64,000 nt of DNA from Emticicia sp. CRIBPO (GCF_009905725.1 NZ_JAAAKV010000013.1:62001-126000), one strand, 5' to 3'; positions 52,754 through 61,714 are shown, counted from the first letter of the stretch. Made by a program: numbers and translations. Notes: generated by a model from the sequence alone, not told the origin.

Positions 52754-52784
52754 AATCCGGATGACTGATTCAGTCGTCCGGATT
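52754..52784 (+). terminator. Long hairpin between atpA and atpG
   Basis: AATCCGGATGACTGA and TCAGTCGTCCGGATT form a 15-base stem with one G-T wobble and almost no loop. No T run follows, so it is more likely an mRNA-stability or attenuation element than a full terminator. Confidence 0.6.
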
Positions 52785-52808
52785 AAATAGTTTTCAAAAG
52801 GATATACC

Positions 52809-53696
52809 ATGCCTTCATTAAAAGAAGTAAGAAACAGAATAGGTTCGGTTAACTCGACCATGCAGATCACCAAAGCCATGAAAATGGTGGCGGCTGCAAA
52901 ATTGCGTAGGGCTCAGGATCGCATCCTGCAGATGAGACCTTATGCCAATAAGCTTAATGACTTAATCTCAACCGTTTCGGCTAACACTGAAGTGGGTTCT
53001 CAAAGTCCTTACACTCAGGTACGTGAACTTAAAAACGTATTGATAGTTGTTGTCACTTCCGACAGAGGTCTTTGCGGAGCTTTCAATGCTAACATTGTTA
53101 AAGCGACTACCGCTTTTATCAATGAAAAGTACCCTTCTTTAGTAGCAACCGGTAATGTAGAGATACTTGCTTTAGGTAAAAAAGGTGGAGAGGCTTTTGC
53201 CCGCAGAGGTTTTAAAGTAAACACCCATCATACCGATATTTTCACCAGACTTAGTTTTGCTTCTGCCCGTGCAGCTGCCGAAGAAGCCATGGCTGATTTT
53301 GCTGAAGGTAAGTATGATGAAGTGGTATTGGTCTTTAATGAGTTTAAAAATGTAGCTACGCAGATTATCCGTACCGAGCAGATGCTTCCTCTTGTTAAGA
53401 AAGAAGAAGAAACTGCCGCCGTTTCTGCGAACGCTGATTACATTTTTGAACCTTCAGAAGAAGAAATCATCCTTGAGCTGATTCCTAAGTCAATCAAGAT
53501 GAAACTATACAAAGCAGTGCTGGAATCTAACGCTTCTGAAAATGGTGCCCGTATGACGGCCATGGAAAAAGCCACAGAAAATGCCGGAGACCTGCTTCGT
53601 GATCTGAAAATTGAATATAACCGTTCACGCCAGGCGGCCATTACCAAAGAGATCCTTGAGATCGTTGGTGGTGCGGAAGCTCTCAAAAGTGCGTAA
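52809..53696 (+). CDS. atpG: F1 ATP synthase subunit gamma
   Basis: The central rotor shaft of F1. At 295 aa it has the normal length. The N-terminal helix MPSLKEVRNRIGSVNSTMQITKAMKMVAAAKLRRA and the C-terminal helix region MTAMEKATENAGDLLRDL plus YNRSRQAAITKEILEIVGGAEAL are diagnostic, as is TSDRGLCGAFN. The epsilon and beta subunits are not next to it. A terminator follows. Confidence 0.98.
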   Translation: MPSLKEVRNRIGSVNSTMQITKAMKMVAAAKLRRAQDRILQMRPYANKLNDLISTVSANTEVGSQSPYTQVRELKNVLIVVVTSDRGLCGAFNANIVKATTAFINEKYPSLVATGNVEILALGKKGGEAFARRGFKVNTHHTDIFTRLSFASARAAAEEAMADFAEGKYDEVVLVFNEFKNVATQIIRTEQMLPLVKKEEETAAVSANADYIFEPSEEEIILELIPKSIKMKLYKAVLESNASENGARMTAMEKATENAGDLLRDLKIEYNRSRQAAITKEILEIVGGAEALKSA

Positions 53697-53722
53697 GACG
53701 ATTTGAAATATTGTTAGAAAAA

Positions 53723-53757
53723 AAGACTTACCATTCATTTGGTAGGTCTTTTTTTTA
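53723..53757 (+). terminator. Terminator of atpAG
   Basis: 10-base stem AAGACTTACC / GGTAGGTCTT (one wobble) with an 8-base loop, followed by eight T. Confidence 0.92.
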
Positions 53758-53834
53758 TTAAAATCAAAAACTAAAGAATTTGATTCACGGTTAATAATAA
53801 AGAGGCCACTCCTGGCCCTTATAAAAAGACAGCA

Positions 53835-54815
53835 ATGCAATACTTACAAAGAAGACCCCGCAGAAACAGAAAATCCCAGGCCATAAGAGACCTTGTTCAG
53901 GAAACAAGTGTTTCGGTTAATGATCTCATATTTCCAATGTTTGTTCTGGAAGGAGAGAAAATCAAATCTGAAATCAAATCTATGCCTGGTATTTACAGGT
54001 TCAGTCTTGATTTGTTGCTGGAAGAACTGGCTGAGGTGACTGATCTGGGTATTAAATCAATATGTTTGTTCCCGAATTATCCGGAAGATAAAAAAGACAA
54101 ATACGGTACGGAAAGCCTGATCCCGGAAACGCTTTATTTAAGAGCTTTGTCTGAAATCAAAAGTAAATATCCTGAGCTTGTGATCATGACCGATGTGGCC
54201 CTCGATCCTTACAGCAGCGACGGGCACGACGGCATTGTGGAGAACGGTAAAATCATCAACGACGAAACGGTCGATGTACTGACTAAAATGGCCGTGGCAC
54301 AGGCCAAGGCCGGTGCTGACATCATCGGGCCGTCGGATATGATGGACGGGAGAATCGGAGCGATCAGAAACGGATTGGATGATGCCGGATTTTCGGAAGT
54401 AAGTATTATGGCGTATACCGCTAAATATGCCAGTGCCTTTTACGGGCCTTTCAGAGATGCCCTTGATTCGGCTCCGAAGTTCGGGGATAAGAAAACCTAC
54501 CAGATGAACTTTGCGAACGTTAAGGAGGCTCTTATAGAGGCAGAGCTGGACTTTGAAGAGGGTGCCGACATGTTGATGGTCAAGCCTGCTTTCAGTTACC
54601 TGGACGTCATTAAGACACTGAATGATAATTTTCCGATTCCTATTGCAGCCTACAATGTTTCGGGTGAATACGCCATGATCAAAGCCGCTTCTCAGAATGG
54701 CTGGATTGATGGTGAAAAGGCCATGGTCGAGTTACTGACTTCAATAAAAAGAGCAGGGGCAAAGATCATCCTCAGCTATTTTGCCAAGGAGTTTGCTTCG
54801 CTGAAAAATCATTAA
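53835..54815 (+). CDS. hemB: Porphobilinogen synthase (delta-aminolevulinic acid dehydratase)
   Basis: Condenses two aminolevulinic acids to porphobilinogen in heme synthesis; 326 aa. Both Schiff-base lysines can be seen, in MAYTAKYAS and MLMVKPAFSY. The active-site metal loop reads TDVALDPYSSDGHDG (residues 119-133), with Ala122, Asp124 and Asp132 where zinc enzymes have three cysteines, so this enzyme should be of the magnesium or metal-independent class. It is a single-gene unit, convergent with moxR. Confidence 0.97.
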   Translation: MQYLQRRPRRNRKSQAIRDLVQETSVSVNDLIFPMFVLEGEKIKSEIKSMPGIYRFSLDLLLEELAEVTDLGIKSICLFPNYPEDKKDKYGTESLIPETLYLRALSEIKSKYPELVIMTDVALDPYSSDGHDGIVENGKIINDETVDVLTKMAVAQAKAGADIIGPSDMMDGRIGAIRNGLDDAGFSEVSIMAYTAKYASAFYGPFRDALDSAPKFGDKKTYQMNFANVKEALIEAELDFEEGADMLMVKPAFSYLDVIKTLNDNFPIPIAAYNVSGEYAMIKAASQNGWIDGEKAMVELLTSIKRAGAKIILSYFAKEFASLKNH

Positions 54816-54822
54816 GCTTTGA

Positions 54823-54847
54823 GGGGGATAATCCCGGATTATCCTCC
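54823..54847. terminator. Hairpin between convergent hemB and moxR
   Basis: GGATAATCC (54826-54834) pairs with GGATTATCC (54836-54844); outer bases extend it to about 12 pairs. It overlaps the moxR stop codon. No T run is seen, so the function as a terminator is uncertain. Confidence 0.45.
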
Positions 54848-55810
54848 GATAGCCACTCTTCTGAGAATGTTGTCAATGATCTGGCGGGTGGTTACGCCAT
54901 CCGCTTCAGCCTCATAATTAAGGATAATTCTGTGGTTAAACACATCCTTAACCAAAGCCTTGATGTCTTCGGGCAGTACATAATCCCTTTTGTCAAAGAA
55001 TGCCAGGGCTTTAGCCGCAGAATAAAGGGCTATACCGGCTCTTGGTGAAACACCAAACTGTACGTAACGGGCTTCGTCTTTCAATCCGTATTCTTCGGGG
55101 AACCTTGAGGCAAAAACCAATTCAACAATGTACCTCTCAAGCATATCTGAAATCGTGATTTTGTTGATCTCACTTCTGATGGCCATGATGTCTTCCCGGC
55201 TCAGAATAGGTTTGACATCATATTTAAAATCAACGTTGGATATCTTCCTGATGACTTCCAGCTCACTTTTCTTATCCAGGTAGTCTACATACACCTTCAT
55301 CATAAAACGGTCTACCTGGGCTTCCGGAAGCGGATAGGTACCTTCCTGTTCTACCGGGTTTTGTGTGGCCATGACCAGGAACGGGCGGTCCAGTGAATAA
55401 GATGATTCTCCGATGGTAACCTGCTTCTCAGCCATAGCTTCCAAAAGGGCAGACTGTACTTTTGCAGGAGCCCGGTTGACTTCATCCGCTAATATAAGGT
55501 TGGCAAAGATAGGTCCCTTTTTTACCTCAAATTCTCCGGATTTCTGATTGTAAATCATGGTTCCGATCAGGTCTGATGGTAAAAGGTCAGGAGTAAACTG
55601 AATTCTCCTGAAACCCAGGTCCAGGACTCTGGCCAGGGTATTAATGGTTTTGGTTTTAGCCAGCCCCGGCACACCTTCGAGTAGGATGTGGCCTTCGGTA
55701 AATAAGCCGATCAGAAGCCTGTTGACAAGATAATCCTGCCCGATGACCACTTTGCTTACTTCAGCTAAAACCTCCTGTATCTTGGAATATAAATAATTGG
55801 TATCTTTCAT
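54839..55810 (-). CDS. moxR: MoxR-family AAA+ ATPase
   Basis: A 323-aa ATPase of the MoxR group. Walker A is GVPGLAKTKT (about residues 41-50), Walker B is ILADEVNRAPAKVQSALLEAM, sensor 1 is ATQNPVEQEGTYPLPEAQVDRF, and the C-terminal lid has VSPRAGIALYSAAKALAF. MoxR proteins act as chaperones for metal insertion or complex assembly, usually with VWA-domain partners. Here no VWA or DUF58 gene is adjacent; instead prmC lies upstream by 75 bases, so the partner must be elsewhere. Confidence 0.96.
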   Translation of the reverse strand: MKDTNYLYSKIQEVLAEVSKVVIGQDYLVNRLLIGLFTEGHILLEGVPGLAKTKTINTLARVLDLGFRRIQFTPDLLPSDLIGTMIYNQKSGEFEVKKGPIFANLILADEVNRAPAKVQSALLEAMAEKQVTIGESSYSLDRPFLVMATQNPVEQEGTYPLPEAQVDRFMMKVYVDYLDKKSELEVIRKISNVDFKYDVKPILSREDIMAIRSEINKITISDMLERYIVELVFASRFPEEYGLKDEARYVQFGVSPRAGIALYSAAKALAFFDKRDYVLPEDIKALVKDVFNHRIILNYEAEADGVTTRQIIDNILRRVAIGG

Positions 55811-55885
55811 TGAATTGGTTTCTTGTAAAAAAGAAGGGTGAAATTAATGAATTTCGGCCAAAAGTCTAAGTAAAAACGGGCATTA

Positions 55886-56743
55886 TTAAGGCCAGGCTAT
55901 GATAAAACGGTCTCTCTCAAAAAAATCTTTGATCAGAGTGACTTTGCCAAAACCTTTTTCACGGAACATCTCAGAGGTTTCTTTGCCCAGATAGCTGTTG
56001 ATTTCAACGATAATGAATCCCTGTGCTGTCAGGTGACTTTGTCCCAGGTCGGCTATTCTCCTGTAAAAAAGCAGGGCATCATCGTCTTTTACGAACAGGG
56101 CAAGGCCTGGTTCAAAGTCCAGCACATTACGCCTCATCTCCCCTTTTTCGTTTTCTTTCACATAGGGTGGATTGCTGGCTATGATATCATATTTTTCCTC
56201 GGGAAAGCTGGCCGGGTCAAGCACATCAATATTTAAGAATCTGATTTCTGCCTGATTGTTCAGGGCGTTTTTTTTAGCTACTTCCAGGGCTGTTTCTGAG
56301 ATATCCAGGGCTGTTACTTCAGCGTTTTCAATTTCCAGAGCGAGACTTACGGCTATGCAACCGCTTCCCGTGCCTATATCCAGTATTTTTTTAGCACCTG
56401 GTAGGTCTTTTGCATAGTTGATGACATGGTCTATCAGTTCCTCGGTTTCAGGTCTCGGAATGAGCACATGACGGTTGACTTCAAACCTGCGGTTGCGAAA
56501 CCATTGTTCATTAAGGATGTATTGAACCGGTTCGGAATGGTTAATGCGGATAATGACCTGATCCAGCTCCCTGCTGAGATCTTCAGAAACTTCTACAGGC
56601 TGATTGATCAGTAAGTCGGTCTTTTTAAGACCAAGGTATTTTTCCAGCACCAGGGCTGCCACTTCTTTGGATTCTTCTGCTTCATAGACCGTAATACGGT
56701 TGTAAAGATCATTAAAAAGGGTCTTACTGTTTATTTTTTGCAT
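55886..56743 (-). CDS. prmC: Peptide chain release factor N5-glutamine methyltransferase
   Basis: Methylates the Gln of the GGQ motif in release factors RF1 and RF2 with S-adenosylmethionine. From ATG 56743 it has 285 aa, the usual size. The SAM motif is ILDIGTGSGCIAVSLAL, the substrate motif is NPPYV (in IIASNPPYVKENEKG), and HVLIPRPETEELIDHVI is characteristic. The frame is open 24 codons further upstream into the DUF1080 gene, but those residues lack family similarity and would read through a terminator hairpin. The T run of that hairpin touches the start codon. Confidence 0.93.
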   Translation of the reverse strand: MQKINSKTLFNDLYNRITVYEAEESKEVAALVLEKYLGLKKTDLLINQPVEVSEDLSRELDQVIIRINHSEPVQYILNEQWFRNRRFEVNRHVLIPRPETEELIDHVINYAKDLPGAKKILDIGTGSGCIAVSLALEIENAEVTALDISETALEVAKKNALNNQAEIRFLNIDVLDPASFPEEKYDIIASNPPYVKENEKGEMRRNVLDFEPGLALFVKDDDALLFYRRIADLGQSHLTAQGFIIVEINSYLGKETSEMFREKGFGKVTLIKDFFERDRFIIAWP

Positions 56744-56770
56744 AAAAAAAGGGAGGACGTTTGTCCTCCC
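56744..56770 (-). terminator. Terminator of the DUF1080 gene, abutting prmC
   Basis: Stem GGGAGGAC / GTCCTCCC with a 4-base loop, followed on the reverse strand by seven T, directly before the prmC ATG. Transcripts that reach prmC must read through it or begin at the start codon. Confidence 0.88.
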
Positions 56771-56796
56771 AAATATAGAATGAAATGCGTTGAGTC

Positions 56797-57597
56797 TTAC
56801 AATCTTCTGATCCAAATATTACGGAACTGGGTTTTGTTACCGTGATCCTGCAAAGCAATAACGTCTTCGCCGTGAGCTTCAGGATAAAGGTGAAGTCCGA
56901 TGTAGTTGGTCAAACCTAAGATGGTCGTGTTGTTCTGAACAAGAACACCGTTGTGCAGAACGGTGATTCTGGCAGGTGCATCCACACGGCCGTCGGCTTT
57001 GTATCTCGGAGCAGTATAAATAACGTCGTAGGTGTTCCATTCCAGGGGAGTACGCATAGCGTTTACCAATGGAGCAGCATCTTTATAGATACTTCCTGCC
57101 TGTCCGTTTCTGTAAGTACGGTTCTGATAAGAATCCAGTATCTGAAGTTCGTAACGGTTCTGGAAGAAAACGCCGCTGTTTCCACGTCCCTGTCCTGCAT
57201 TGGCTACTTCATCAGGTGCACTGAACTCAATGTGCAGCTGACAGTCTCCAAATTTAAGTTTGGTTTGTATCATCCCGCTTCCAGGTACCACTTCAAAATG
57301 GTCGTTGTTGACAATTTTCCATGGAGCAGCTTTGGAAGGATCTTTCTGGCTTACCCATTGATCAAGATTTTTGCCGTCAAAAAGGATAATCGCATCTGAA
57401 GGAGCGTCACCCAGTTTTTTTGCAGGCGTAATTACCGTAACTTCAGGATCCCAGATCTCTGTCATTTCAGGTTTCATCGGCATCGGAGAAACTTCCGGCG
57501 GGGTAGAAGGATAAGGACGTTGCTGAGCAAATGTCGACAGGCTTACAACAAGTCCTGTAATAAGAATACTGCTAACCAATAAATTCTTTCTTTTCAT
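56797..57597 (-). CDS. DUF1080 (3-keto-disaccharide hydrolase-like) secreted protein
   Basis: A 266-aa exported protein: signal peptide about 1-24 (ending STFAQ), a Pro-rich linker, then one DUF1080 domain, a concanavalin-like beta sandwich: IILFDGKNLDQWVS, CQLHIEFSAPDEV, RGNSGVFFQNRYELQILDSY and WNTYDVIYTAPRY, ending in FRNIWIRRL. DUF1080 proteins bind or hydrolyse glycans, including 3-keto-glycosides. No partner genes lie nearby, so the substrate is unknown. The gene is separated from prmC by a strong terminator. Confidence 0.92.
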   Translation of the reverse strand: MKRKNLLVSSILITGLVVSLSTFAQQRPYPSTPPEVSPMPMKPEMTEIWDPEVTVITPAKKLGDAPSDAIILFDGKNLDQWVSQKDPSKAAPWKIVNNDHFEVVPGSGMIQTKLKFGDCQLHIEFSAPDEVANAGQGRGNSGVFFQNRYELQILDSYQNRTYRNGQAGSIYKDAAPLVNAMRTPLEWNTYDVIYTAPRYKADGRVDAPARITVLHNGVLVQNNTTILGLTNYIGLHLYPEAHGEDVIALQDHGNKTQFRNIWIRRL

Positions 57598-57734
57598 ATC
57601 TAAATCAGGTTGAATTTTATAATGATGCCAAAACTACAAAACAAAGTGGAATCTTCATATAAAAAAATTAAAAAGTCATTGACACATTTTTTTACCGATA
57701 AATAACTTTTTGACCCATCCGGGTCCGTATATCA

Positions 57735-57765
57735 TTTGATTTTTGTATGCATGAGGCTATATTTG
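57735..57765 (+). promoter_or_regulatory. Promoter of the small lipoprotein gene
   Basis: TTTG at 57735-57738, a 19-base spacer and TATATTTG at 57758-57765, a full match to the phylum consensus. It decides the start codon of the next gene as 57805, not 57736. Confidence 0.75.
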
Positions 57766-57804
57766 GTAAGGGTAAATTATTCATCCCTTTATTTATTTAA
57801 TACC

Positions 57805-58215
57805 ATGAAAAAACTCATCATTATTTCAGCCGTCCTGCTGTTTGCCCTGACCGGCTGTAAGAAAGAAGAAGTTTCGGAGGATGGCATTACCGGGAAATGG
57901 AAACTGGAAGATTACTGCAAACCCGATGGAGAGAATTCCTGCCAGGAAGTGACTGTGCCCAAATCAAAATCTGTGGTGATTGAGTTTTCCAGGAGCGGAA
58001 AATTCAATGAAACCTATGACAACACCATTCCTGTTGAATACGGATTTATGGGGTGCGGACCCGGCACTTTTACCTATGACGGGGAGGCCGTCTATTTACA
58101 GACTATGTGTATGTCATCCACTTATCCTAAAAAAGTGGCAATTCTAAAACATACAAAAAAGGAACTCATACTGAAGCCTTTCAATACCGGCGAATACCGG
58201 TTTAAGAGACTTTAA
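57805..58215 (+). CDS. Small lipocalin-like lipoprotein
   Basis: A 136-aa lipoprotein (MKKLIIISAVLLFALTGC, Cys18), then a single beta-rich domain beginning GITGKWKLEDYCKPDGENSC. It has four Cys in the mature part (Cys-Lys-Pro, NSCQE, MGCGP and TMCMSS), which could form two disulfides. The 'GKW' start and alternating strands resemble lipocalin-like domains. Function unknown. It ends 4 bases inside the convergent patatin gene. Confidence 0.8.
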   Translation: MKKLIIISAVLLFALTGCKKEEVSEDGITGKWKLEDYCKPDGENSCQEVTVPKSKSVVIEFSRSGKFNETYDNTIPVEYGFMGCGPGTFTYDGEAVYLQTMCMSSTYPKKVAILKHTKKELILKPFNTGEYRFKRL

Positions 58216-59246
58216 TGACTGCCATATCTGCCAAAAAAATCAATGACTCCCTGGCGTCCTGAGAGCATCATGCGTTTTTTTTCATCTTCCGGTACTTTTC
58301 GCACCCGGGCACTTACACCCAGGTCATTGATATAGATGGTTCTTTCGGCGTCCCTCGGATTCAGGGTATTGACGTTTCGCATGATGATGCCTGATAATGC
58401 CGACATGTAAGAGCTGAAATCCGTGATTTCGAAAGGAGCTAGGCCTTCTTTTTTCTGGACCTCATGTTCTATCTGCTCACACCGTTCCAGCCTCAGGCCT
58501 AATGTTTCGGGGTTAAAATCTGATTTTTCGTTATCTGGCTGGAAATATTTTTTATTATCGAATAAAGCTACAGGGAAATTCATCAATAAGCCACCATCCA
58601 CAAACAAACTGCAGTTTTCACCCGGCAACGGATTTTCTGAAATTTTCCCCTGTTCATTTACCCAGACTCCCCGGTAATAGAGCGGGATAGACATTGAAAT
58701 CCTTACGGCGTCTGCCACTCTCATGTCGGGGTGGGTTTCATAAGAAAAGACTTCGATTTTTTGCTTGGTTAAATTACAGCCTGTGACATACAGATCCCTG
58801 AAAGGATAAGATTGGGCCAGCTGATGAAGCTCTCTGGAAGTCAGGTTGGGATTGCCGGTCCTTTGCTGGATCACCTCTTCCATTTTTAAAAGAAAACTAT
58901 CTCCTTTGTACCATCCGAACTTATTGATCAGCCGTTTTGACCCGGTAAGTACAAACCCGTCATCATTAAAAGACTCTACGGGTGTATTGCTGATGATATC
59001 TGTAATTTCTGAGGGAGAGTAGCCCAGGGCCAGTAAACAGGCCTGAATGGCTCCGGCCGAGGTGCCTGCTGTGCGGACAATGCCCTGAAGGATTCCCTTG
59101 TTTTCAAGTTCCTGCAATGCACCTCCGTAGGCAATTCCCTTGATGCCCCCGCCCTCCATGACCAGGTTGCGGTATTTTTGTGCGTGGCTACCCGGGTGGG
59201 TAAAAAGAATGATGATTACACTTACAATGACTTTGGTTTTATGCAT
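58212..59246 (-). CDS. Secreted patatin-like phospholipase
   Basis: A 344-aa lipase with an N-terminal signal (ending HPGSHAQ). The oxyanion motif is GGGIKGIAYGG, the nucleophile Ser lies in GTSAGA, and the dyad Asp in DGG (FVDGGLLMNF), so the catalytic Ser-Asp pair is intact. The C-terminal third is longer than the minimal fold and basic. It probably hydrolyses acyl lipids outside the cytoplasm. Its gene overlaps the convergent lipoprotein gene by 4 bases. Confidence 0.92.
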   Translation of the reverse strand: MHKTKVIVSVIIILFTHPGSHAQKYRNLVMEGGGIKGIAYGGALQELENKGILQGIVRTAGTSAGAIQACLLALGYSPSEITDIISNTPVESFNDDGFVLTGSKRLINKFGWYKGDSFLLKMEEVIQQRTGNPNLTSRELHQLAQSYPFRDLYVTGCNLTKQKIEVFSYETHPDMRVADAVRISMSIPLYYRGVWVNEQGKISENPLPGENCSLFVDGGLLMNFPVALFDNKKYFQPDNEKSDFNPETLGLRLERCEQIEHEVQKKEGLAPFEITDFSSYMSALSGIIMRNVNTLNPRDAERTIYINDLGVSARVRKVPEDEKKRMMLSGRQGVIDFFGRYGSH

Positions 59247-59348
59247 CGGATTTTTTGTCAGGTTATGATTTTTGAACGTGTAAAGGATTTAAATAGTGCG
59301 GTGAGCAGGGATATAATTCACGGAATAGGTCGTAAGTGAAACGGCACG

Positions 59349-59379
59349 TTTGCTTATTGTTCCAAAGGGTGTATTTTTG
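59349..59379 (+). promoter_or_regulatory. Promoter of the glycosyltransferase gene
   Basis: TTTG at 59349-59352, a 19-base spacer and TATTTTTG at 59372-59379; full match to TAnnTTTG. It lies 24 bases before the chosen start. Confidence 0.75.
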
Positions 59380-59403
59380 CGTTCCTCAACATTAAAAAGG
59401 TTT

Positions 59404-60150
59404 ATGAAAGTTTCTATCGTCACGATTACTTATAATTCTGAAAAGACGCTGAAAGACACGATAGAAAGTGTGCTCAGCCAGGACTATGACAATATTGAAT
59501 ACATTGTAGCCGATGGCCTTTCCAAAGACGGCACCGTCGATATCCTTAAATCTTACGGAGATAAAATCAGCTGGGTGTCTGAAAAGGACTCGGGCATTTA
59601 TGATGCGATGAGTAAGGGAGTGGCAAGAGCCACCGGAGACATCATTGGTATCATCAACTCTGATGATTTTTATCCGGATAACCAGGTCATCAGCAGGGTG
59701 GTCGACAAGATGTCTTCTACCGGTGCAGACGCCGTTTACGGAGACTTGCAATATGTTGATTTTGAAGACACCTCAAAGCAAATCAGACTGTGGATTTCCG
59801 GTGAATATGAAAAAAACAGATTCCTGAACGGCTGGATGCCACCGCATCCAACTTTCTTTCTGAAAAGAGAAGCCTATGAAAAGTTCGGGTTGTTTGATCC
59901 AACCTTCAAAAGTGCCGGCGATTATGAGCTGATGCTGAGGATGCTCTACAAACACAATCTGAAAGCAGCTTACATCCCGCAGGTACAAATGAAAATGAGG
60001 GCAGGAGGCGTAAGCAATGTGTCGCTGAAAAACAGGTGGAGGGCCAACAGGGAAGATAAAAGAGCCTGGCAGATCAATGGTTTGGAGCCTAACTGGTACA
60101 CCTTTATCGTTAAGCCGCTTTCAAAGGTCTTTCAATGGCTTAAGAAATAA
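59404..60150 (+). CDS. Family 2 glycosyltransferase
   Basis: A 248-aa GT-A enzyme. The N-terminal strand is KVSIVTITYNSEKTLKDTIESV, the metal-binding DxD-type motif is in INSDDFYPD, and the acceptor region holds GWMPPHPTFFLKR. It resembles WcaA/ExoU-type transferases of surface polysaccharide synthesis, but stands alone without an export system, so the product is unknown. The ATG at 59404 is right after the promoter; 18 upstream codons would start inside it. A long terminator follows. Confidence 0.92.
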   Translation: MKVSIVTITYNSEKTLKDTIESVLSQDYDNIEYIVADGLSKDGTVDILKSYGDKISWVSEKDSGIYDAMSKGVARATGDIIGIINSDDFYPDNQVISRVVDKMSSTGADAVYGDLQYVDFEDTSKQIRLWISGEYEKNRFLNGWMPPHPTFFLKREAYEKFGLFDPTFKSAGDYELMLRMLYKHNLKAAYIPQVQMKMRAGGVSNVSLKNRWRANREDKRAWQINGLEPNWYTFIVKPLSKVFQWLKK

Positions 60151-60153
60151 ACA

Positions 60154-60186
60154 AAAACAGCCCGGTCTGCATGACCGGGCTGTTTT
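60154..60186. terminator. Bidirectional terminator between glycosyltransferase and dehydrogenase genes
   Basis: Perfect 14-base stem AAAACAGCCCGGTC / GACCGGGCTGTTTT with a 5-base loop, flanked by A and T runs. Confidence 0.95.
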
Positions 60187-60207
60187 ATTGATACCCTGAC
60201 GGGCTGA

Positions 60208-61485
60208 TCAACCGTATCCGCCCCTGAATTTGTAAGAGCTCGAAACCTTGTCGATAGCCACGATGTAGGCCGCCAGCCTCATAGAGACATTATATTTCTG
60301 AGAAACTTCGAAGACATTGTTAAAGGCATCTTTCATCGCTCTGTCACATCTTCTGTTGATCCTGTCCAGTGTCCATTTGTAACCGATGCGGTTTTGTACC
60401 CATTCAAAATAAGAGACGGTTACCCCCCCGGCGTTTGCCAGGATATCCGGAACTACCATAATACCTTTGTCATTGATGATGTCATCGGCTTTGGCAGAAG
60501 TTGGTCCGTTGGCTCCTTCCACGATCAGTTTAGCTTGAATCCTGGAGGCGTTGTGTTGAGTAATTACGTCTTCCTTAGCCGCAGGGACCAGGAGGTCGAC
60601 CGGTAAAAACAATAATTCTTCACTGGCAATCAGTTCGGCTTCTTTGAAACCTTCGAGTGTTCCGCCGTTCTGATTTCTGAAGGCCATTGCCTTTTCGATG
60701 TTAATGCCTTTTTCGTTATAATATGCCCCACTGATGTCGCTGATGCCAGTAATGGTCACTCCTTTTTCCTGTAAAAGCTGGGCAGCGTGTGATCCTACGT
60801 TACCAAAGCCCTGAACGGCTGCTGTGGAGCGGTAAGGGTTGAGTTTTAATTTATCCATGCCGGATAAGGCCGATACCATGACACCACGCCCGGTTGCTTC
60901 GGTTCTTCCCAATGAACCACCCAATACAAGCGGCTTGCCGGTTACCACGGCCTGAACGGTCATTCCTTTGGCTTTGGAATATTCATCCATCAGCCAGGCC
61001 ATTTCACGCGGACCTGTGCCCATGTCCGGTGCCGGAATGTCTTTATCCGGTCCGAATATATCCAGCATGGCCAGTGCGTAACCTCTCATTAATCTTTCGA
61101 TTTCACCGGCAGACATATTTCTGGGATTACAGGCAATTCCGCCTTTTGCACCGCCATAAGGAATATCAACCACTGCACATTTCCAGGTCATCCAGGCAGC
61201 CAGTGCCCTCACTTCGTCGAGTGTAACATCAGGGTCAAACCTGATACCACCTTTTCCGGGGCCTAAAATGGTAGAGTGAATAACGCGATAGCCTTCAAAA
61301 ACCTCGATTTTTCCATTGTCCATAGTGACAGGAATACCTACAATGACCTGACGGGCAGGCACTTTGAGGATATTGTACATTTCGTCGCTGATGCCTAAAA
61401 TTTTCACGGCGGCATCAAACCTCGACATCATGGATTCCAGCGGATTCTCCTTGTCTTTTATAGGTGCAGGCTCTATATATGTCAT
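60208..61485 (-). CDS. gdhA: Glutamate dehydrogenase (Glu/Leu/Phe/Val dehydrogenase family)
   Basis: A 425-aa cytoplasmic enzyme that interconverts glutamate and 2-oxoglutarate plus ammonia. The catalytic region is WKCAVVDIPYGGAKGGI with the active-site Lys, PAPDMGTGPREMAW follows, and the NAD(P) motif is VQGFGNVGSHAAQLL. The ATG at 61485 gives the conserved N terminus (MTYIEPAPIKDKENPLES); a 37-codon extension upstream is hydrophobic, basic and unrelated. Leucine dehydrogenase activity cannot be excluded. A single-gene unit behind a long AT-rich promoter region. Confidence 0.95.
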   Translation of the reverse strand: MTYIEPAPIKDKENPLESMMSRFDAAVKILGISDEMYNILKVPARQVIVGIPVTMDNGKIEVFEGYRVIHSTILGPGKGGIRFDPDVTLDEVRALAAWMTWKCAVVDIPYGGAKGGIACNPRNMSAGEIERLMRGYALAMLDIFGPDKDIPAPDMGTGPREMAWLMDEYSKAKGMTVQAVVTGKPLVLGGSLGRTEATGRGVMVSALSGMDKLKLNPYRSTAAVQGFGNVGSHAAQLLQEKGVTITGISDISGAYYNEKGINIEKAMAFRNQNGGTLEGFKEAELIASEELLFLPVDLLVPAAKEDVITQHNASRIQAKLIVEGANGPTSAKADDIINDKGIMVVPDILANAGGVTVSYFEWVQNRIGYKWTLDRINRRCDRAMKDAFNNVFEVSQKYNVSMRLAAYIVAIDKVSSSYKFRGGYG

Positions 61486-61714
61486 AAATTTGAATATTAG
61501 TTTTATATGATGAAGTCTGAAAAACGATGCAAACTTAGATAAAATATAAAAAAACTTAAAATCGTAATATTTGCCATTGGAAAATGATTTTGCCAAATTA
61601 ATTTTTGATAAAATCTAACTAAGGTATTTCATCTAAAAATAGGTGTTTATTTCGATAAAGCGGCATTTTGTTGGAATAAATTTTTTTTAAATGATTTGTT
61701 ATTTGAAATTAATA

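Noticed and set aside
56744-56815. 24-codon N-terminal extension of PrmC
   Set aside because: It would overlap the DUF1080 gene and translate through a perfect terminator; family N termini match the start at 56743.
61486-61596. 37-codon N-terminal extension of glutamate dehydrogenase
   Set aside because: Basic and Phe-rich, not found in the family, and located in the AT-rich promoter region.
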